From NCBI RefSeq assembly GCF_012515855.1, contig NZ_JAAYXO010000165.1, forward strand, positions 1-37,063: a stretch of DNA of 37,063 nt, in the 5' to 3' direction. Numbering within the stretch: position 1 is the first letter of the stretch; each line of letters opens with the position of its first letter. The notes under the pieces are model-generated. The model worked only from the letters and a program-made list of their open reading frames with translations. It searched no databases and was not told the DNA's origin. The translations under genes and the position numbers were made by a program. This document shows positions 1 to 8,668 of the stretch, in pieces. The DNA is from Gordonia sp. (in: high G+C Gram-positive bacteria). Its GTDB lineage: Bacteria; Actinomycetota; Actinomycetes; Mycobacteriales; Mycobacteriaceae.

Positions 1-1114
1 TCGCCGAGTACTTCTCCGCGTCCTTCTCCGCGTCCAGGTAGCGGGCCAGCCCGACGCCGCCGATCACCAGCTCGCCCGATTCGCCGACGGCGACGGGCTG
101 CTCGTCCGGTCCGACCACCGCGAGGTCCCAGCCGATCAGCGGCAGACCGATCCGGACGGGTTCGCCGCGGTGCATCTGCGCGGCACAGGCGACCACGGTG
201 GCTTCGGTGGGACCGTAGGTGTTCCAGAGTTCGCGGTCGTCGGTGGCGAGGCGATCGGCCAGCTCGGGCGGGCACGCCTCGCCGCCGAAGATCAGCAGAC
301 GTACCGGCTCGAGCGCTTCGGCGGGCCACAGCGACGCGAGAGTGGGGACGGTGGAGACCACGTTGATGTCGCGCTTCACCAGCCACGGCCCGAGGTCCAT
401 GCCGGAGCGCACCAGGGAACGCGGCGCGGGGACCAGCGCCGCGCCGCTGCGCCAAGCCAGCCACATCTCCTCGCACGAGGCGTCGAAGGCGACGGACAGG
501 CCTGCCAGCACGCGGTCGCCCGGCCCCAGCGGTTCGTCCTGCAGGAACAGTTCCGCCTCGGCGTCGACGAAGGCCGCAGCATTGCGGTGGGTGACGGCGA
601 CGCCCTTCGGCTTGCCGGTGGAGCCGGAGGTGAAGATGATCCAGGCGTCGTCGGACAGAGTCGCGGGGGAGGTCGCCAGGGACTCCTCGCGCGCAGGCTT
701 ATGCGGCTTCTCCGGACTGGGGTGGATTCCGTCGGCGTCGATGATCGCGGCCACGTCGGCCTCGCCGAACACCAGGCGTGCGCGTTCCTCAGGGTCGTCG
801 GCGTCCACCGGCACATACGCCGCGCCGGCGTACAAGGTGGCCAGGATCGCAATGTAGAGGTGGCGGTCGCCGGACGGCATCCGGATGCCGACGCGGTCGC
901 CCCGGCCGATGCCGAGAGCTGCGAGACGCCCGGCCACTCGGCGGACCAGTGCCGTCAGTTCCGCGTACGAAACGAGGTGATCGCCGTCGTCGATGGCCGT
1001 CGCATCCGGGTGGGCGGCGGCGGTCGCGGCGACGATGTCGCACAGGGTGCGCGGGGCGGGCGCGCGTGACGACAGCAGGTATTCGGCCGGGATCATCACG
1101 GACGATGTCGGCAC
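1..1114 (-). CDS. Pls/PosA-type non-ribosomal peptide synthetase, adenylation domain (3' end outside window)
   Basis: About 371 N-terminal residues of an amino-acid-activating adenylation domain are visible. The frame is open to the left edge, so the carrier and C-terminal parts are missing. Seen: the ATP-binding core [11 protein letters not shown] (about residues 155-165), the block [24 protein letters not shown] (about residue 295) and [15 protein letters not shown] near the edge. The FDASCEEMW and [10 protein letters not shown] wording is what I associate with the Pls/PosA family of large actinobacterial NRPS-like proteins (adenylation, carrier protein, membrane C-terminus); that assignment is from memory. 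The start is GTG at 1114, preceded by GGAGGT about 9 nt upstream; the protein would begin [16 protein letters not shown]. It is divergent from fgd across 252 nt. The substrate cannot be read with confidence. Confidence 0.85.
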   Translation of the reverse strand, partial: MPTSSVMIPAEYLLSSRAPAPRTLCDIVAATAAAHPDATAIDDGDHLVSYAELTALVRRVAGRLAALGIGRGDRVGIRMPSGDRHLYIAILATLYAGAAYVPVDADDPEERARLVFGEADVAAIIDADGIHPSPEKPHKPAREESLATSPATLSDDAWIIFTSGSTGKPKGVAVTHRNAAAFVDAEAELFLQDEPLGPGDRVLAGLSVAFDASCEEMWLAWRSGAALVPAPRSLVRSGMDLGPWLVKRDINVVSTVPTLASLWPAEALEPVRLLIFGGEACPPELADRLATDDRELWNTYGPTEATVVACAAQMHRGEPVRIGLPLIGWDLAVVGPDEQPVAVGESGELVIGGVGLARYLDAEKDAEKYSA

Positions 1115-1366
1115 GGGCGTAGGACCTCCGGGAGCGCAGCAGAACCGACGCAACAGGCGGCGCGTCGAAGTAATTGTGCCTCAGAAGCGCCGGTGTCGCA
1201 GGGTGAGGCGCAGGCCGGTGGGCGTGCGATGTCGGTGTTGTGGCCTCGCCCACTCGGGTCGCGTCACAGCGGGGCCGTAAGCTGGGTCACGACATTCCCC
1301 GGGGTGAGGGCGCACTGCTCGTACGGCCGTCCTCGCTCTGATGCGACCACCGCTCAGGAGAGAAAT

Positions 1367-2380
1367 ATGGCAGCACCGCTGAAGCTCGGACTCAAGGCCT
1401 CGGCCGAACAGTTCGGCCCGCGCGAACTGGTTGAAGTCGGCGTGATGGCCGAAGAGTTCGGACTGGACTCGGTCACCGTCAGCGATCACTTCCAACCGTG
1501 GCGGCACAACGGTGGGCATGCGCCCTTCTCCCTCGCGTGGATGGCGGCGGTCGGTGAGCGGACCAGCAAGCTCGAGATGGGCACCTCGGTGATGACGCCG
1601 ACGTTCCGGTACAACCCGGCAGTGATCGCGCAGGCATTCGCGACCATGGCCTGCCTGTACCCGGACCGGGTGATGCTCGGCGTCGGCACCGGTGAGGCCC
1701 TCAACGAGTACGCGACCGGATTCCAGGGCGAGTGGCCCGAGTTCAAGGAGCGGTTCGCTCGACTCCGCGAGTCGGTTCGCCTGATGCGCGAACTGTGGAC
1801 CGGTGAGAAGGTCGACTTCGAGGGCGACTACTACCGCACCCAGGGCGCGTACATGTACGACATCCCGGAGAAGCCGGTCCCGGTGTACATCGCGGCGGGC
1901 GGACCGGTGGTCGCACGCTACGCAGGTCGGGACGGAGACGGCTTCATCTGCACCTCGGGTAAAGGCATGGACCTCTACACCGAGAAGCTGATCCCGGCGG
2001 TCAAGGAGGGCGCGGCCAAGGCCGAGCGCCGGTTCGACGAGATCGACCGGATGATCGAGATCAAGATCTCCTACGACCGCGACCCGGCGAAGGCGCTGGA
2101 GAACACCCGCTTCTGGGCGCCGTTGTCGCTGACGCCGGAGCAGAAGCACAGCGTGAACAGTTCGGTCGAGATGGAGCGACTGGCCGACGAACTGCCGATC
2201 GAGCAGGTCGCCAAGCGGTGGATCGTCGCCTCCGACCCCGAGGATGCCGTCGCACAGATCAAGACCTACCTCGACGCGGGTCTCAACCACCTCGTCTTCC
2301 ACAACCCCGGACACGATCAGCGACGGTTCCTCGAAGCGTTCACCACCGACGTGGTGCCGGAGTTGCGCAAACTGGCCTGA
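1367..2380 (+). CDS. fgd: F420-dependent glucose-6-phosphate dehydrogenase
   Basis: Cytosolic enzyme oxidising glucose 6-phosphate to 6-phosphogluconolactone with reduction of coenzyme F420, the main source of F420H2 in mycobacteria. The 337-aa product matches the 336-aa M. tuberculosis Fgd1 almost exactly in length. Seen: TVSDHFQPW with His41 and Trp45 (equivalent to the Fgd1 active-site His40 and Trp44) and [10 protein letters not shown] with Glu110 (Fgd1 Glu109), in a luciferase-like TIM barrel. The start is ATG 1367, behind AGGAGAG about 5 nt upstream; the frame is open upstream to a GTG at 1193, but that would add 58 residues foreign to the family. A terminator-like hairpin follows 22 nt after the stop. 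The gene implies that the organism makes F420. Confidence 0.97.
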   Translation: MAAPLKLGLKASAEQFGPRELVEVGVMAEEFGLDSVTVSDHFQPWRHNGGHAPFSLAWMAAVGERTSKLEMGTSVMTPTFRYNPAVIAQAFATMACLYPDRVMLGVGTGEALNEYATGFQGEWPEFKERFARLRESVRLMRELWTGEKVDFEGDYYRTQGAYMYDIPEKPVPVYIAAGGPVVARYAGRDGDGFICTSGKGMDLYTEKLIPAVKEGAAKAERRFDEIDRMIEIKISYDRDPAKALENTRFWAPLSLTPEQKHSVNSSVEMERLADELPIEQVAKRWIVASDPEDAVAQIKTYLDAGLNHLVFHNPGHDQRRFLEAFTTDVVPELRKLA

Positions 2381-2401
2381 GTACCGCGTCCTGACCGCCT
2401 A

Positions 2402-2434
2402 GAACGCCGCCCGGCATCGCCACGGGCGGTGTTC
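2402..2434 (+). terminator. Hairpin after fgd
   Basis: A 12-bp stem with one G-T pair: left arm GAACGCCGCCCG, 9-nt loop, right arm CGGGCGGTGTTC. It lies 22 nt after the fgd stop. There is no strong T-run directly after it, as is common for actinobacterial terminators. Confidence 0.6.
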
Positions 2435-2824
2435 TGGCGTTCTGGGCTTTGGAATGTGCCTTTGGTCGACGTCATGATGTCGCACATCTGTGTTCGCTCC
2501 CGGTTGGGAGCGGGCCCGCCCATCATCGGCACAAGTGGATCGGATGTGTGCCGAAGCGTGGCCGCTGCGGCACCGGTTCGTGCTGCGCCGACAACCGATT
2601 GACGCCACGCGTGATTCGTTCTGGGTCACCTGGCCGCGGAGGGGAACCGTACTGGAATCGACAAGCGGCTGATCACTGTGGTTTCAGAGGGTTTCGCCTG
2701 TTGCGCGGCGTGAATCGGAGCTGCTCGTAAAGGTCAGCACACCCGGATTGGGGCAGCTAGTATTCGCGGCATGCTGATTGGTCGCATCTCAAACAAAATG
2801 CGTACTACGCCCCAGCTTCCGAAA

Positions 2825-2839
2825 GTGGACGGTGTCCAC
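2825..2839. promoter_or_regulatory. Inverted repeat upstream of the ATPase/Pip pair
   Basis: Perfect 6-bp arms GTGGAC and GTCCAC separated by GGT, centred about 34 nt before the GTG start of the ATPase gene. This is a possible operator for the two-gene unit. The match is short, and no binding protein can be named. Confidence 0.25.
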
Positions 2840-2865
2840 GCTGGAGAGCGGACCGGGGGCGGCTT

Positions 2866-3600
2866 GTGGCGGCGGGTGAGCCGCCCACCGAACCGTTGTC
2901 CATCGAGCCCCTCCTTGTTGGAGAAGGTGTCGTGGTCAACGCCTCGTGGGGCCACATCTACGGTCCGACAGATGTCGCCGTCCAACCCGGCGGAGTCACT
3001 GTTCTTCAGGGATCTGGGGGCCGCGGACGCACGGCGTTGCTGCTGACATTGTCCGGCCGAATGAAGCCGACGAAGGGGACGCTGCACTCCTTCGGACGGA
3101 CGAACGACGCTCACCACCTGTTCGATCACGCAGCGATGGGCTTCATCGATGAGGTCGACGGCATTGAGCAGACCATTCGTGTTCGGGACGTGCTCACCGA
3201 GCAGTTGCGGTGGAACGCGCCTTGGTACAGGTGGGTCAAGCAAGCGGGCGACGACGACCTCGAGCGGATCTGTCGTCCCGTGTTCGGCGATCTGGAACTG
3301 CCCTCCCTGATGTCTTACGTCGAGGAACTGCCCGAGCTCACCGCGGCGCTCTTCCGGATCGCAGTTGCGAACATCCGCCCGCGGGCTCTGCTGGTGGTCG
3401 GCGGCGTCGACAACCTTCGTCGGATCGAGAACTCGAACAAGATGCTCGAACGACTCATCGACCTCGGCCGTACTCAGACGGTGATCACCGCAGATGTGAA
3501 CGGGGCGCCGGAACACCGGGACCTCGTCCGCGTCGTGCCGGTCGACAACCTCACCGACGACGCTTTCGTCCGGCTAGAGCCGGCAGATCGGATCAGCTGA
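2866..3600 (+). CDS. Degenerate ABC-type ATP-binding protein, partner of the Pip membrane protein
   Basis: A 244-aa protein with the outline of an ABC transporter nucleotide-binding domain but with its catalytic motifs eroded. Seen: a P-loop-like GSGGRGRT at residues 49-56 with Arg55 in place of the Walker A lysine; no LSGGQ signature (the equivalent region near 150-160 reads YVEELPELTA); RALLVVGGVDNL (173-184) where Walker B Asp-Glu should be; and no obvious switch histidine. It is followed after one base by the YhgE/Pip gene, so the two are almost certainly co-expressed, and the protein probably binds the cytoplasmic side of that membrane protein. It may bind nucleotide without hydrolysing it, or have a purely structural role; both are inference. 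The start is GTG 2866, with only a weak G-rich site; TTG 2896 is an alternative. Confidence 0.8.
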   Translation: MAAGEPPTEPLSIEPLLVGEGVVVNASWGHIYGPTDVAVQPGGVTVLQGSGGRGRTALLLTLSGRMKPTKGTLHSFGRTNDAHHLFDHAAMGFIDEVDGIEQTIRVRDVLTEQLRWNAPWYRWVKQAGDDDLERICRPVFGDLELPSLMSYVEELPELTAALFRIAVANIRPRALLVVGGVDNLRRIENSNKMLERLIDLGRTQTVITADVNGAPEHRDLVRVVPVDNLTDDAFVRLEPADRIS

Positions 3601-3601
3601 C

Positions 3602-5476
3602 ATGCTTGCAGCCTTTTCGCCCGGCAGCGATTTCAAGCGCTATTACCGCGGGCGGATGCCTAGACTCGCGCTCGCCGTCATCATCCTGATGCCACTCATG
3701 TACGGCGCGCTGTATCTGTGGGCTTTCTGGAACCCGTTCAACGCGGTCAACAAGATCCCGGTGGCACTTGTCAACATGGACACCGGCTCGGAGGTGATGG
3801 GCAAGCCGCTGCACGCGGGTGACCAGGTGGTCGAAGGCTTAGTGGATTCCAAGCAGCTCGATCTGGATGTGGTCTCCGACGCGGAGGCGAAGAAGGGTGT
3901 CGCGGACGGCAAGTACTACTTCTCGATCACGCTTCCGGCGGACTTCAGCGAGAAGGTGACCTCGCCGACCTCTCCGAAGCCGGAGTCGGCCGAACTCATC
4001 TTCACGTACAACGACGCGAACAACTACCTCGCGACGGTGATGGGTCAAGACGCCGCAGCACAGGTCATCACGCAGGTCTCGGCCCAGGTGGGTGCGCAGA
4101 CCTTCGAGATCGTGCTCAATGACGCGGGGTCGATGGTCGGTCAGCTCAATCAGGCGGCCAGCGGCGCCGACGAGCTGAGCGCTGGACTCGTTACCGCCCA
4201 GGCCGGATCAGAACAGTTGTCGACCGCGATCGACGAGCTCAGCGGCGTCGTCATGAAGGCGACCGACCCCTTGCTCGCCATGACCGCGAATCAGCAGGGG
4301 ATGAGCGCGGCGGAGTTGGCTGCCACCTCCGACCGCATCAGTCGCACCGCTGCCGGGTTGAGCACGATCAGCGGCGGAGCCGCCGCCTCCGAGAGTCGGG
4401 CCGCCCAGGCGATGACCGGAATCGTCGCGCAGCTCAAGCGGCACCCCGACCCCACCGTGCGCGCGGCGGGCAATGCCCTGGAAGGCGTCCAACAGCAGCT
4501 GCGCTCGCCCAACAGTGGGGTTCCACAGTCCGGACAACTACAGCAGCTCAGCACCGATTCCGCGGCCATCAGCCGCGAGTTGGCCAACCCCAACAGTCCG
4601 CTTCGACAAGCGATGACGCTGCTTGAGCCCGGAGTTCTGCATCAGGACATCATGACCGCCAGGGCGGGCGCGGAGGAGCTCAGCTCCGGCGCCGACCAGC
4701 TGACCGCCGGTCTCACCGAACTGTCGGGCGGCGCCAAGGAACTGGCTGCGGGCCTTGATGCGGGCGTGAAGGCGATCCCGAGCTGGACCGATGCGCAGAA
4801 GACGGAGCTGGCCAACACGCTCGGCCAGCCGGTCAAGCTGACCGAGAACACCGAGCACGAGGCGGCGACGTTCGGAACTGGCTTCGCACCGTTCTTCTTC
4901 TCCCTCGCGCTGTTCGTCGGCGGCATCATCGCGTGGATGCTGTTCACCCCGATTCAGTCGCGCCCGGTGGCGCAGGGGCTGAGCTCGCTGCGCGTGGTGC
5001 TGGCTTCGTACGCACCGACCTTCCTCGTCGGCGCCCTGCAGGCCGCGATCCTCTACTTGGTCGTCGTCTTTGCGATCGGCATGCGGCCGGAGTATCCGGT
5101 GGCCACCTTCGGCTTCATGCTGCTGATAGTCGCGATGTTCTTGGCGATGATTCAGATGTTCAACGCCTTGTTCGGGCCGGCGGTGGGCCGGGTGGTGACA
5201 CTGGCCTTCCTCATGATTCAACTGACCTCGGCGGGCGGCATCTATCCGGTGCCGACGACGACCCTGCCGTTCCAGTACATCCACTGGGTCGACCCGATGA
5301 CCTACACCGTCAATGGGCTCCGACAGTTGACCCTCGGCGGCATCGACTACCGACTCTGGGTGGCGATCGCGGTAGTCGCCGGATTGACGATCGCGTTCCT
5401 GGCGGTCTCGACATGGGCAGCGCGTCGGAACCGGCAATACACGATGGACCGTCTGTACCCGCCGGTCGAAGTCTGA
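3602..5476 (+). CDS. YhgE/Pip family membrane protein (ABC-2 type)
   Basis: A 624-aa integral membrane protein with the YhgE/Pip (phage infection protein) architecture. There is one TM near residues 22-42 (LALAVIILMPLMYGALYLW), then the family-typical NKIPVALVNMDTGS. A long extracytoplasmic region follows, containing two helical stretches rich in Gly/Ala/Leu/Ser (ADELSAGL, EELSSGADQL, TELSGGAKEL), and finally a C-terminal bundle of about five TMs from about 430 to 610, of the ABC-2 permease kind. Relatives include the Lactococcus phage receptor Pip and YhgE-like proteins linked to type VII secretion in Firmicutes; the function in actinobacteria is not established. It starts at ATG 3602, one base after the stop of the degenerate ATPase gene. 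An export or cell-envelope role is inferred from the ABC-2 fold. Confidence 0.9.
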   Translation: MLAAFSPGSDFKRYYRGRMPRLALAVIILMPLMYGALYLWAFWNPFNAVNKIPVALVNMDTGSEVMGKPLHAGDQVVEGLVDSKQLDLDVVSDAEAKKGVADGKYYFSITLPADFSEKVTSPTSPKPESAELIFTYNDANNYLATVMGQDAAAQVITQVSAQVGAQTFEIVLNDAGSMVGQLNQAASGADELSAGLVTAQAGSEQLSTAIDELSGVVMKATDPLLAMTANQQGMSAAELAATSDRISRTAAGLSTISGGAAASESRAAQAMTGIVAQLKRHPDPTVRAAGNALEGVQQQLRSPNSGVPQSGQLQQLSTDSAAISRELANPNSPLRQAMTLLEPGVLHQDIMTARAGAEELSSGADQLTAGLTELSGGAKELAAGLDAGVKAIPSWTDAQKTELANTLGQPVKLTENTEHEAATFGTGFAPFFFSLALFVGGIIAWMLFTPIQSRPVAQGLSSLRVVLASYAPTFLVGALQAAILYLVVVFAIGMRPEYPVATFGFMLLIVAMFLAMIQMFNALFGPAVGRVVTLAFLMIQLTSAGGIYPVPTTTLPFQYIHWVDPMTYTVNGLRQLTLGGIDYRLWVAIAVVAGLTIAFLAVSTWAARRNRQYTMDRLYPPVEV

Positions 5477-5561
5477 TCCCTCGCCGCCCTGATCGGTCGG
5501 GTCGACCCAGCACCCGGACCGGACTCTGCTGAACTTCCACCTCGCGCCAACCAAAGGAGAA

Positions 5562-6947
5562 ATGATGACTGATTCGAAAACGAACGACTCGATGATCCTG
5601 AACCCCGTCTTCACCCGGGGCGGTGAAGCCACTGAACTCCCGCGATTCGAGATGCCGCAGGAGATGATGTTGCCGACCACCGCATATCAGATCGTGCACG
5701 ACGAAGCGATGCTCGACGGGAATGCGCGCCTCAACCTGGCGACCTTCGTCTCCACCTACATGGACAAGGAAGCTCAGCTCCTTTACATGCAGACCGTTGA
5801 CAAGAACATGATCGACAAGGACGAGTACCCGGCGACGGCGGCGATCGAGGACCGTTGCTGGCGGATCCTGGGCAACCTGTGGAACAACCCGAACGTCGAC
5901 GAGGCGATCGGCACGTCGACCATCGGCTCCTCGGAAGCGTGCATGCTGGGCGGCCTGGCACTCAAGCGTCGCTGGCAGGCCAAGCGTAAGGCCGAAGGTA
6001 AGTCGACCGAGAATCCGAACATCGTGATGTCGACCGCGGTCCAGGTCTGCTGGGAGAAGTTCACCAACTACTTTGAGGTGGAGCCGCGCTGGGTTCCGGT
6101 CAGTGAGGACCACATGTTCCTCGACGGCCACGACTTGGAGAAGTACGTCGACGAGAACACCATCGGCGTCGTCGCGATCATGGGCCAGACGTACACCGGT
6201 GCCTACGAACCGGTGAAAGAGATCGCGGCCAAGCTCGACCAGATCCAGGCCGACACCGGCCTCGACGTGCACATTCACGTCGATGGCGCGTCCGGCGCGA
6301 TGATCGCCCCGTTCTGCCAGCCCGACCTCGAGTGGGACTTTCGCGTCGATCGCGTGGCCTCGATCAGCACCTCGGGTCACAAATTCGGCCTGGTGTACCC
6401 GGGCGTCGGCTGGATTGTCTGGCGCGATCCGGCAGCTCTGCCGGAGAGCATGATCTTCCACTGCAGTTACCTGGGTGGCGACATGCCGACCCTGTCGCTC
6501 AACTTCTCGCGCCCGGGCGCGCAGGTCCTGCTGCAGTACTACCAGTTCCTCCGGCTGGGTCGTGAGGGTTACCGAGCTGTTCAGCAGGGTTCGCTCGATG
6601 TGGCTCAGTATCTGGCCAAGGCGATCGCAGAGATGGGGCCGTTCGATCTGGTCAGCCAAGGCGACACCATTCCGGTGTTCGCCTGGCGGCTCAAGAAGGA
6701 TGCCAACCCCAACTGGAACCTCTTCGATCTCCAGGATCGCCTGCGGATGAAGGGCTGGCAGGTGCCCGCGTACCCGCTGGCCGACGATCTCGCGGACATG
6801 ACGGTGCAGCGTATCGTGGTGCGCGCCGGCCTGAGTCACGACCTCGCGGAAAGACTGCTGGACGACATGCGCACCGAGGTCGACTTCTTGGACCGACTCG
6901 ACGCACCGATGCCACGCGAGGGCAGCGAGTCCCACTTCCACCACTGA
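5562..6947 (+). CDS. gad: Glutamate decarboxylase
   Basis: PLP-dependent enzyme converting L-glutamate to GABA and CO2, consuming a cytoplasmic proton. The 461-aa length is that of bacterial GadB/GadA. Seen: HVDGASGAM with Asp241, which binds the PLP ring nitrogen, and SISTSGHKFG with Lys274, the Schiff-base lysine (GadB Lys276); the C-terminus is His-rich (SHFHH), recalling the His tail that closes the active site of E. coli GadB at neutral pH. Two in-frame ATGs occur at 5562 and 5565; AAAGGAGA ends at 5560, so the second gives better spacing. An 85-nt gap separates it from the Pip gene and a strong hairpin follows, so it may be its own transcript. No glutamate/GABA antiporter GadC is nearby; the next gene is an unrelated six-TM protein. 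Confidence 0.96.
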   Translation: MMTDSKTNDSMILNPVFTRGGEATELPRFEMPQEMMLPTTAYQIVHDEAMLDGNARLNLATFVSTYMDKEAQLLYMQTVDKNMIDKDEYPATAAIEDRCWRILGNLWNNPNVDEAIGTSTIGSSEACMLGGLALKRRWQAKRKAEGKSTENPNIVMSTAVQVCWEKFTNYFEVEPRWVPVSEDHMFLDGHDLEKYVDENTIGVVAIMGQTYTGAYEPVKEIAAKLDQIQADTGLDVHIHVDGASGAMIAPFCQPDLEWDFRVDRVASISTSGHKFGLVYPGVGWIVWRDPAALPESMIFHCSYLGGDMPTLSLNFSRPGAQVLLQYYQFLRLGREGYRAVQQGSLDVAQYLAKAIAEMGPFDLVSQGDTIPVFAWRLKKDANPNWNLFDLQDRLRMKGWQVPAYPLADDLADMTVQRIVVRAGLSHDLAERLLDDMRTEVDFLDRLDAPMPREGSESHFHH

Positions 6948-6957
6948 CCGTGTGCGG

Positions 6958-6992
6958 TGTCCGCCCCGAGAGCTCATCTCCCGGGGCGGACA
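6958..6992 (+). terminator. Strong hairpin after gad
   Basis: A perfect 11-bp stem, TGTCCGCCCCG and CGGGGCGGACA, with a 13-nt loop, starting 11 nt after the gad stop. It probably ends or attenuates gad transcription. It also argues against the in-frame GTG at 6957 as start of the next gene, since that codon lies at the foot of the stem. Confidence 0.7.
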
Positions 6993-7019
6993 TCGGCCGA
7001 CATCGAGGAGATTCGTCCG

Positions 7020-7673
7020 TTGGCGATTCAGCCATCTGGGTTCACGAGTGGTTTGTTGACTCCGACCCTTCGCAAGCAATGCATCGGATTCATGATCGGC
7101 TCGGCGCTGTTCGCGCTCGGTTCGGCACCCGGGTTCGGAAGCTGGGCCGGGGCGGGGGCGGTCAACGCCAGCTACTTCGTCGGCGCGTGGTTCTTCACCG
7201 GCGCCGCGCTGATTCAACTCGTGCTCAGCGGTGCGATGACGACCTCCGTGTCCTATGGTTCCGGCGTTATGGTGCGCGCGGAGTGGCTGGCCGCGTCGAC
7301 CCAGTTCTTCGGCACGCTTCTCTTCAACGTCAGTACCGGCGCAGCCCTCGCCGCGCACAGCATCAAGGGGCAGACGCACCTGGTGTGGACCCCCGATGCC
7401 GCCGGTTCGGTGGCCTTTCTCATCAGCGGGTACTTCGTGCTGGTCACGTACCGTCACGTCAACGGGGTCCGCTGGGCACCGAGAGACGGGGACTGGTGGT
7501 CCGGGCAGATCAACTTCCTCGGCTGCGTGGCCTTCGGGGTCTCCGCCGTGGCGTCGTACATCACTAGTGCCGGTGTGACGGTCGACGCGGTGCTGGCCAA
7601 CACCGGCACCTTCGTCGGTGCCGTCTGCTTCTTCCTGGCCTCGGCCGTGGTTCTACCGAAAGCCGCTCGATAA
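7020..7673 (+). CDS. Six-TM membrane protein of unknown function
   Basis: I do not recognise the family with confidence. With a TTG start at 7020 (GAGGAG 9 nt upstream) the product is 217 aa: MAIQPSGFTSGLLTPTLRKQ, followed by six hydrophobic segments. These begin at about CIGFMIGSALFALG, ASYFVGAWFFTGAAL, WLAASTQFFGTLLF, GSVAFLISGYFVLV, INFLGCVAFGVSAV and FVGAVCFFLASAVV. The open frame reaches a GTG at 6957, but that codon lies at the foot of the gad hairpin and the extra residues look non-membrane. It lies 72 nt after gad and 3 nt before an AraC regulator, so it is probably translated with the regulator. Its position suggests transport or sensing connected with gad, but it does not look like GadC (an APC-family antiporter of about 500 aa with 12 TMs). 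Confidence 0.8.
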   Translation: MAIQPSGFTSGLLTPTLRKQCIGFMIGSALFALGSAPGFGSWAGAGAVNASYFVGAWFFTGAALIQLVLSGAMTTSVSYGSGVMVRAEWLAASTQFFGTLLFNVSTGAALAAHSIKGQTHLVWTPDAAGSVAFLISGYFVLVTYRHVNGVRWAPRDGDWWSGQINFLGCVAFGVSAVASYITSAGVTVDAVLANTGTFVGAVCFFLASAVVLPKAAR

Positions 7674-7676
7674 ACG

Positions 7677-8645
7677 ATGAGCCAGCCGCTGTCTTCGGGG
7701 GATATCGAGTCGTGGCGATCCTCGTCGGGGTTCGCGGGGGGCCAGCCGCCTGCGCGGCTGCGAGGTGAGGAGGGGTTGGACGTCGGCCGTCAGATCACCG
7801 GAATGAGGTGCACTGCAGTCGGGCCGGACGATCAGTGGGACGCAGCGCTCTATCACCGCAGCCTCTCGCTGGTCGAGGTGACCCGCTCCCTTGCGGCGCC
7901 GACCGTGCTGATGCCCGACGCCGACGCCGACCGAGATGGAATTCTGGTCTGGGTCACCGCTGACTGGCCGGACGGCCCCGATCGGCTGACGGTCGTCACT
8001 ACCTCGGGGCCGCATCGGTTCGTGACCGATTGCGTGACCGACGCGGTGATCCTGCGGATCCCCGCGGAATCGTTCGGGGTGGGACGCGGCGTCATCGCGT
8101 CGTTGTCCGGTGCAGCCCTCGCGAGATCTCACTTGGCGACCGCTGCGGTGTGCGCAGTGCGCGGCTTCGCGGCGTCGGTGCTCGGAACGGATGTAGATTC
8201 GTTCTCCACGCTGGCAGCGGAGTCAGCGATGATCGACCTGCTGGTGGTGACGGTCGCCGAGGCGAACGCACGTCGCACCGAATCCTCAAGCAACACCGAG
8301 TACGTACGCCGGCGGACGGCCGAACTGATCGAGCTGCACCATCGAGATCCCGAGTTCTCGCCCACCACGCTCGCCGAGCGGATGCACTTGTCGCGGCGAC
8401 AGTTCTACCGACATTTCGAGGCGTGCGATCACAGCGTCGCCGAGATGATCGCCGACCGGCGACTGCGCGCGGCGAGAGGGCTGTTGGTCTCGAATCCCAG
8501 CGCGTCGGTCGCGTGGGTAGCGCGCGCCAGCGGATTCGGCTCGGTGGGACCGTTCAGGCTCAGGTTCCGTCGCGAGTTCGGGGTGGGGCCCACCGAGTTC
8601 CGCGATCAGATGGCAGAAAACAACGACGGGGTGTACGCCGGGTAG
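7677..8645 (+). CDS. AraC-family transcriptional regulator (first of two related copies)
   Basis: A 322-aa protein with a C-terminal AraC-type double helix-turn-helix: FSPTTLAERMHLSRRQFYRHFEAC forms the first HTH (given here as a description of residues about 222-245) and VAWVARASGFGSVGPFRLRFRREFG, in two pieces, the second, ending in the family-typical GVGPTEFR. The N-terminal 200 residues look like the ligand-binding half of the AraC_binding_2 type and are poorly conserved. ATG 7677 is 3 nt after the stop of the six-TM gene, so the two are likely co-translated; gad, six-TM protein and regulator probably form one functional cluster. The HTH half is strikingly similar to the AraC gene at 9509. 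Effector and targets are unknown. Confidence 0.9.
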   Translation: MSQPLSSGDIESWRSSSGFAGGQPPARLRGEEGLDVGRQITGMRCTAVGPDDQWDAALYHRSLSLVEVTRSLAAPTVLMPDADADRDGILVWVTADWPDGPDRLTVVTTSGPHRFVTDCVTDAVILRIPAESFGVGRGVIASLSGAALARSHLATAAVCAVRGFAASVLGTDVDSFSTLAAESAMIDLLVVTVAEANARRTESSSNTEYVRRRTAELIELHHRDPEFSPTTLAERMHLSRRQFYRHFEACDHSVAEMIADRRLRAARGLLVSNPSASVAWVARASGFGSVGPFRLRFRREFGVGPTEFRDQMAENNDGVYAG

Positions 8646-8668
8646 GCGGCTGATCGACGTGCGGGCGG

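Larger units (their letters stand above)
2381..2865. other. 485-nt region without a recognisable gene
   Basis: Between fgd and the ATPase gene I see no convincing coding sequence; short frames here lack ribosome sites and recognisable protein. It holds the fgd hairpin (2402-2434), a second hairpin with a 7-bp stem CGCTCCC/GGGAGCG and a GGTT loop (2495-2512), and an inverted repeat GTGGAC-GGT-GTCCAC at 2825-2839, 26 nt before the next start. The base composition is less GC-rich than the flanking genes, as expected for a promoter region. Confidence 0.5.

Noticed and set aside
1193-1366. 58-residue N-terminal extension of fgd from an upstream GTG
   Set aside because: Family length and the AGGAGAG site support ATG 1367; the extra residues look like translated intergenic DNA.
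2449-2730. Small coding frames in the fgd-ATPase intergenic region
   Set aside because: No ribosome site, no recognisable protein, and they run through two hairpins.
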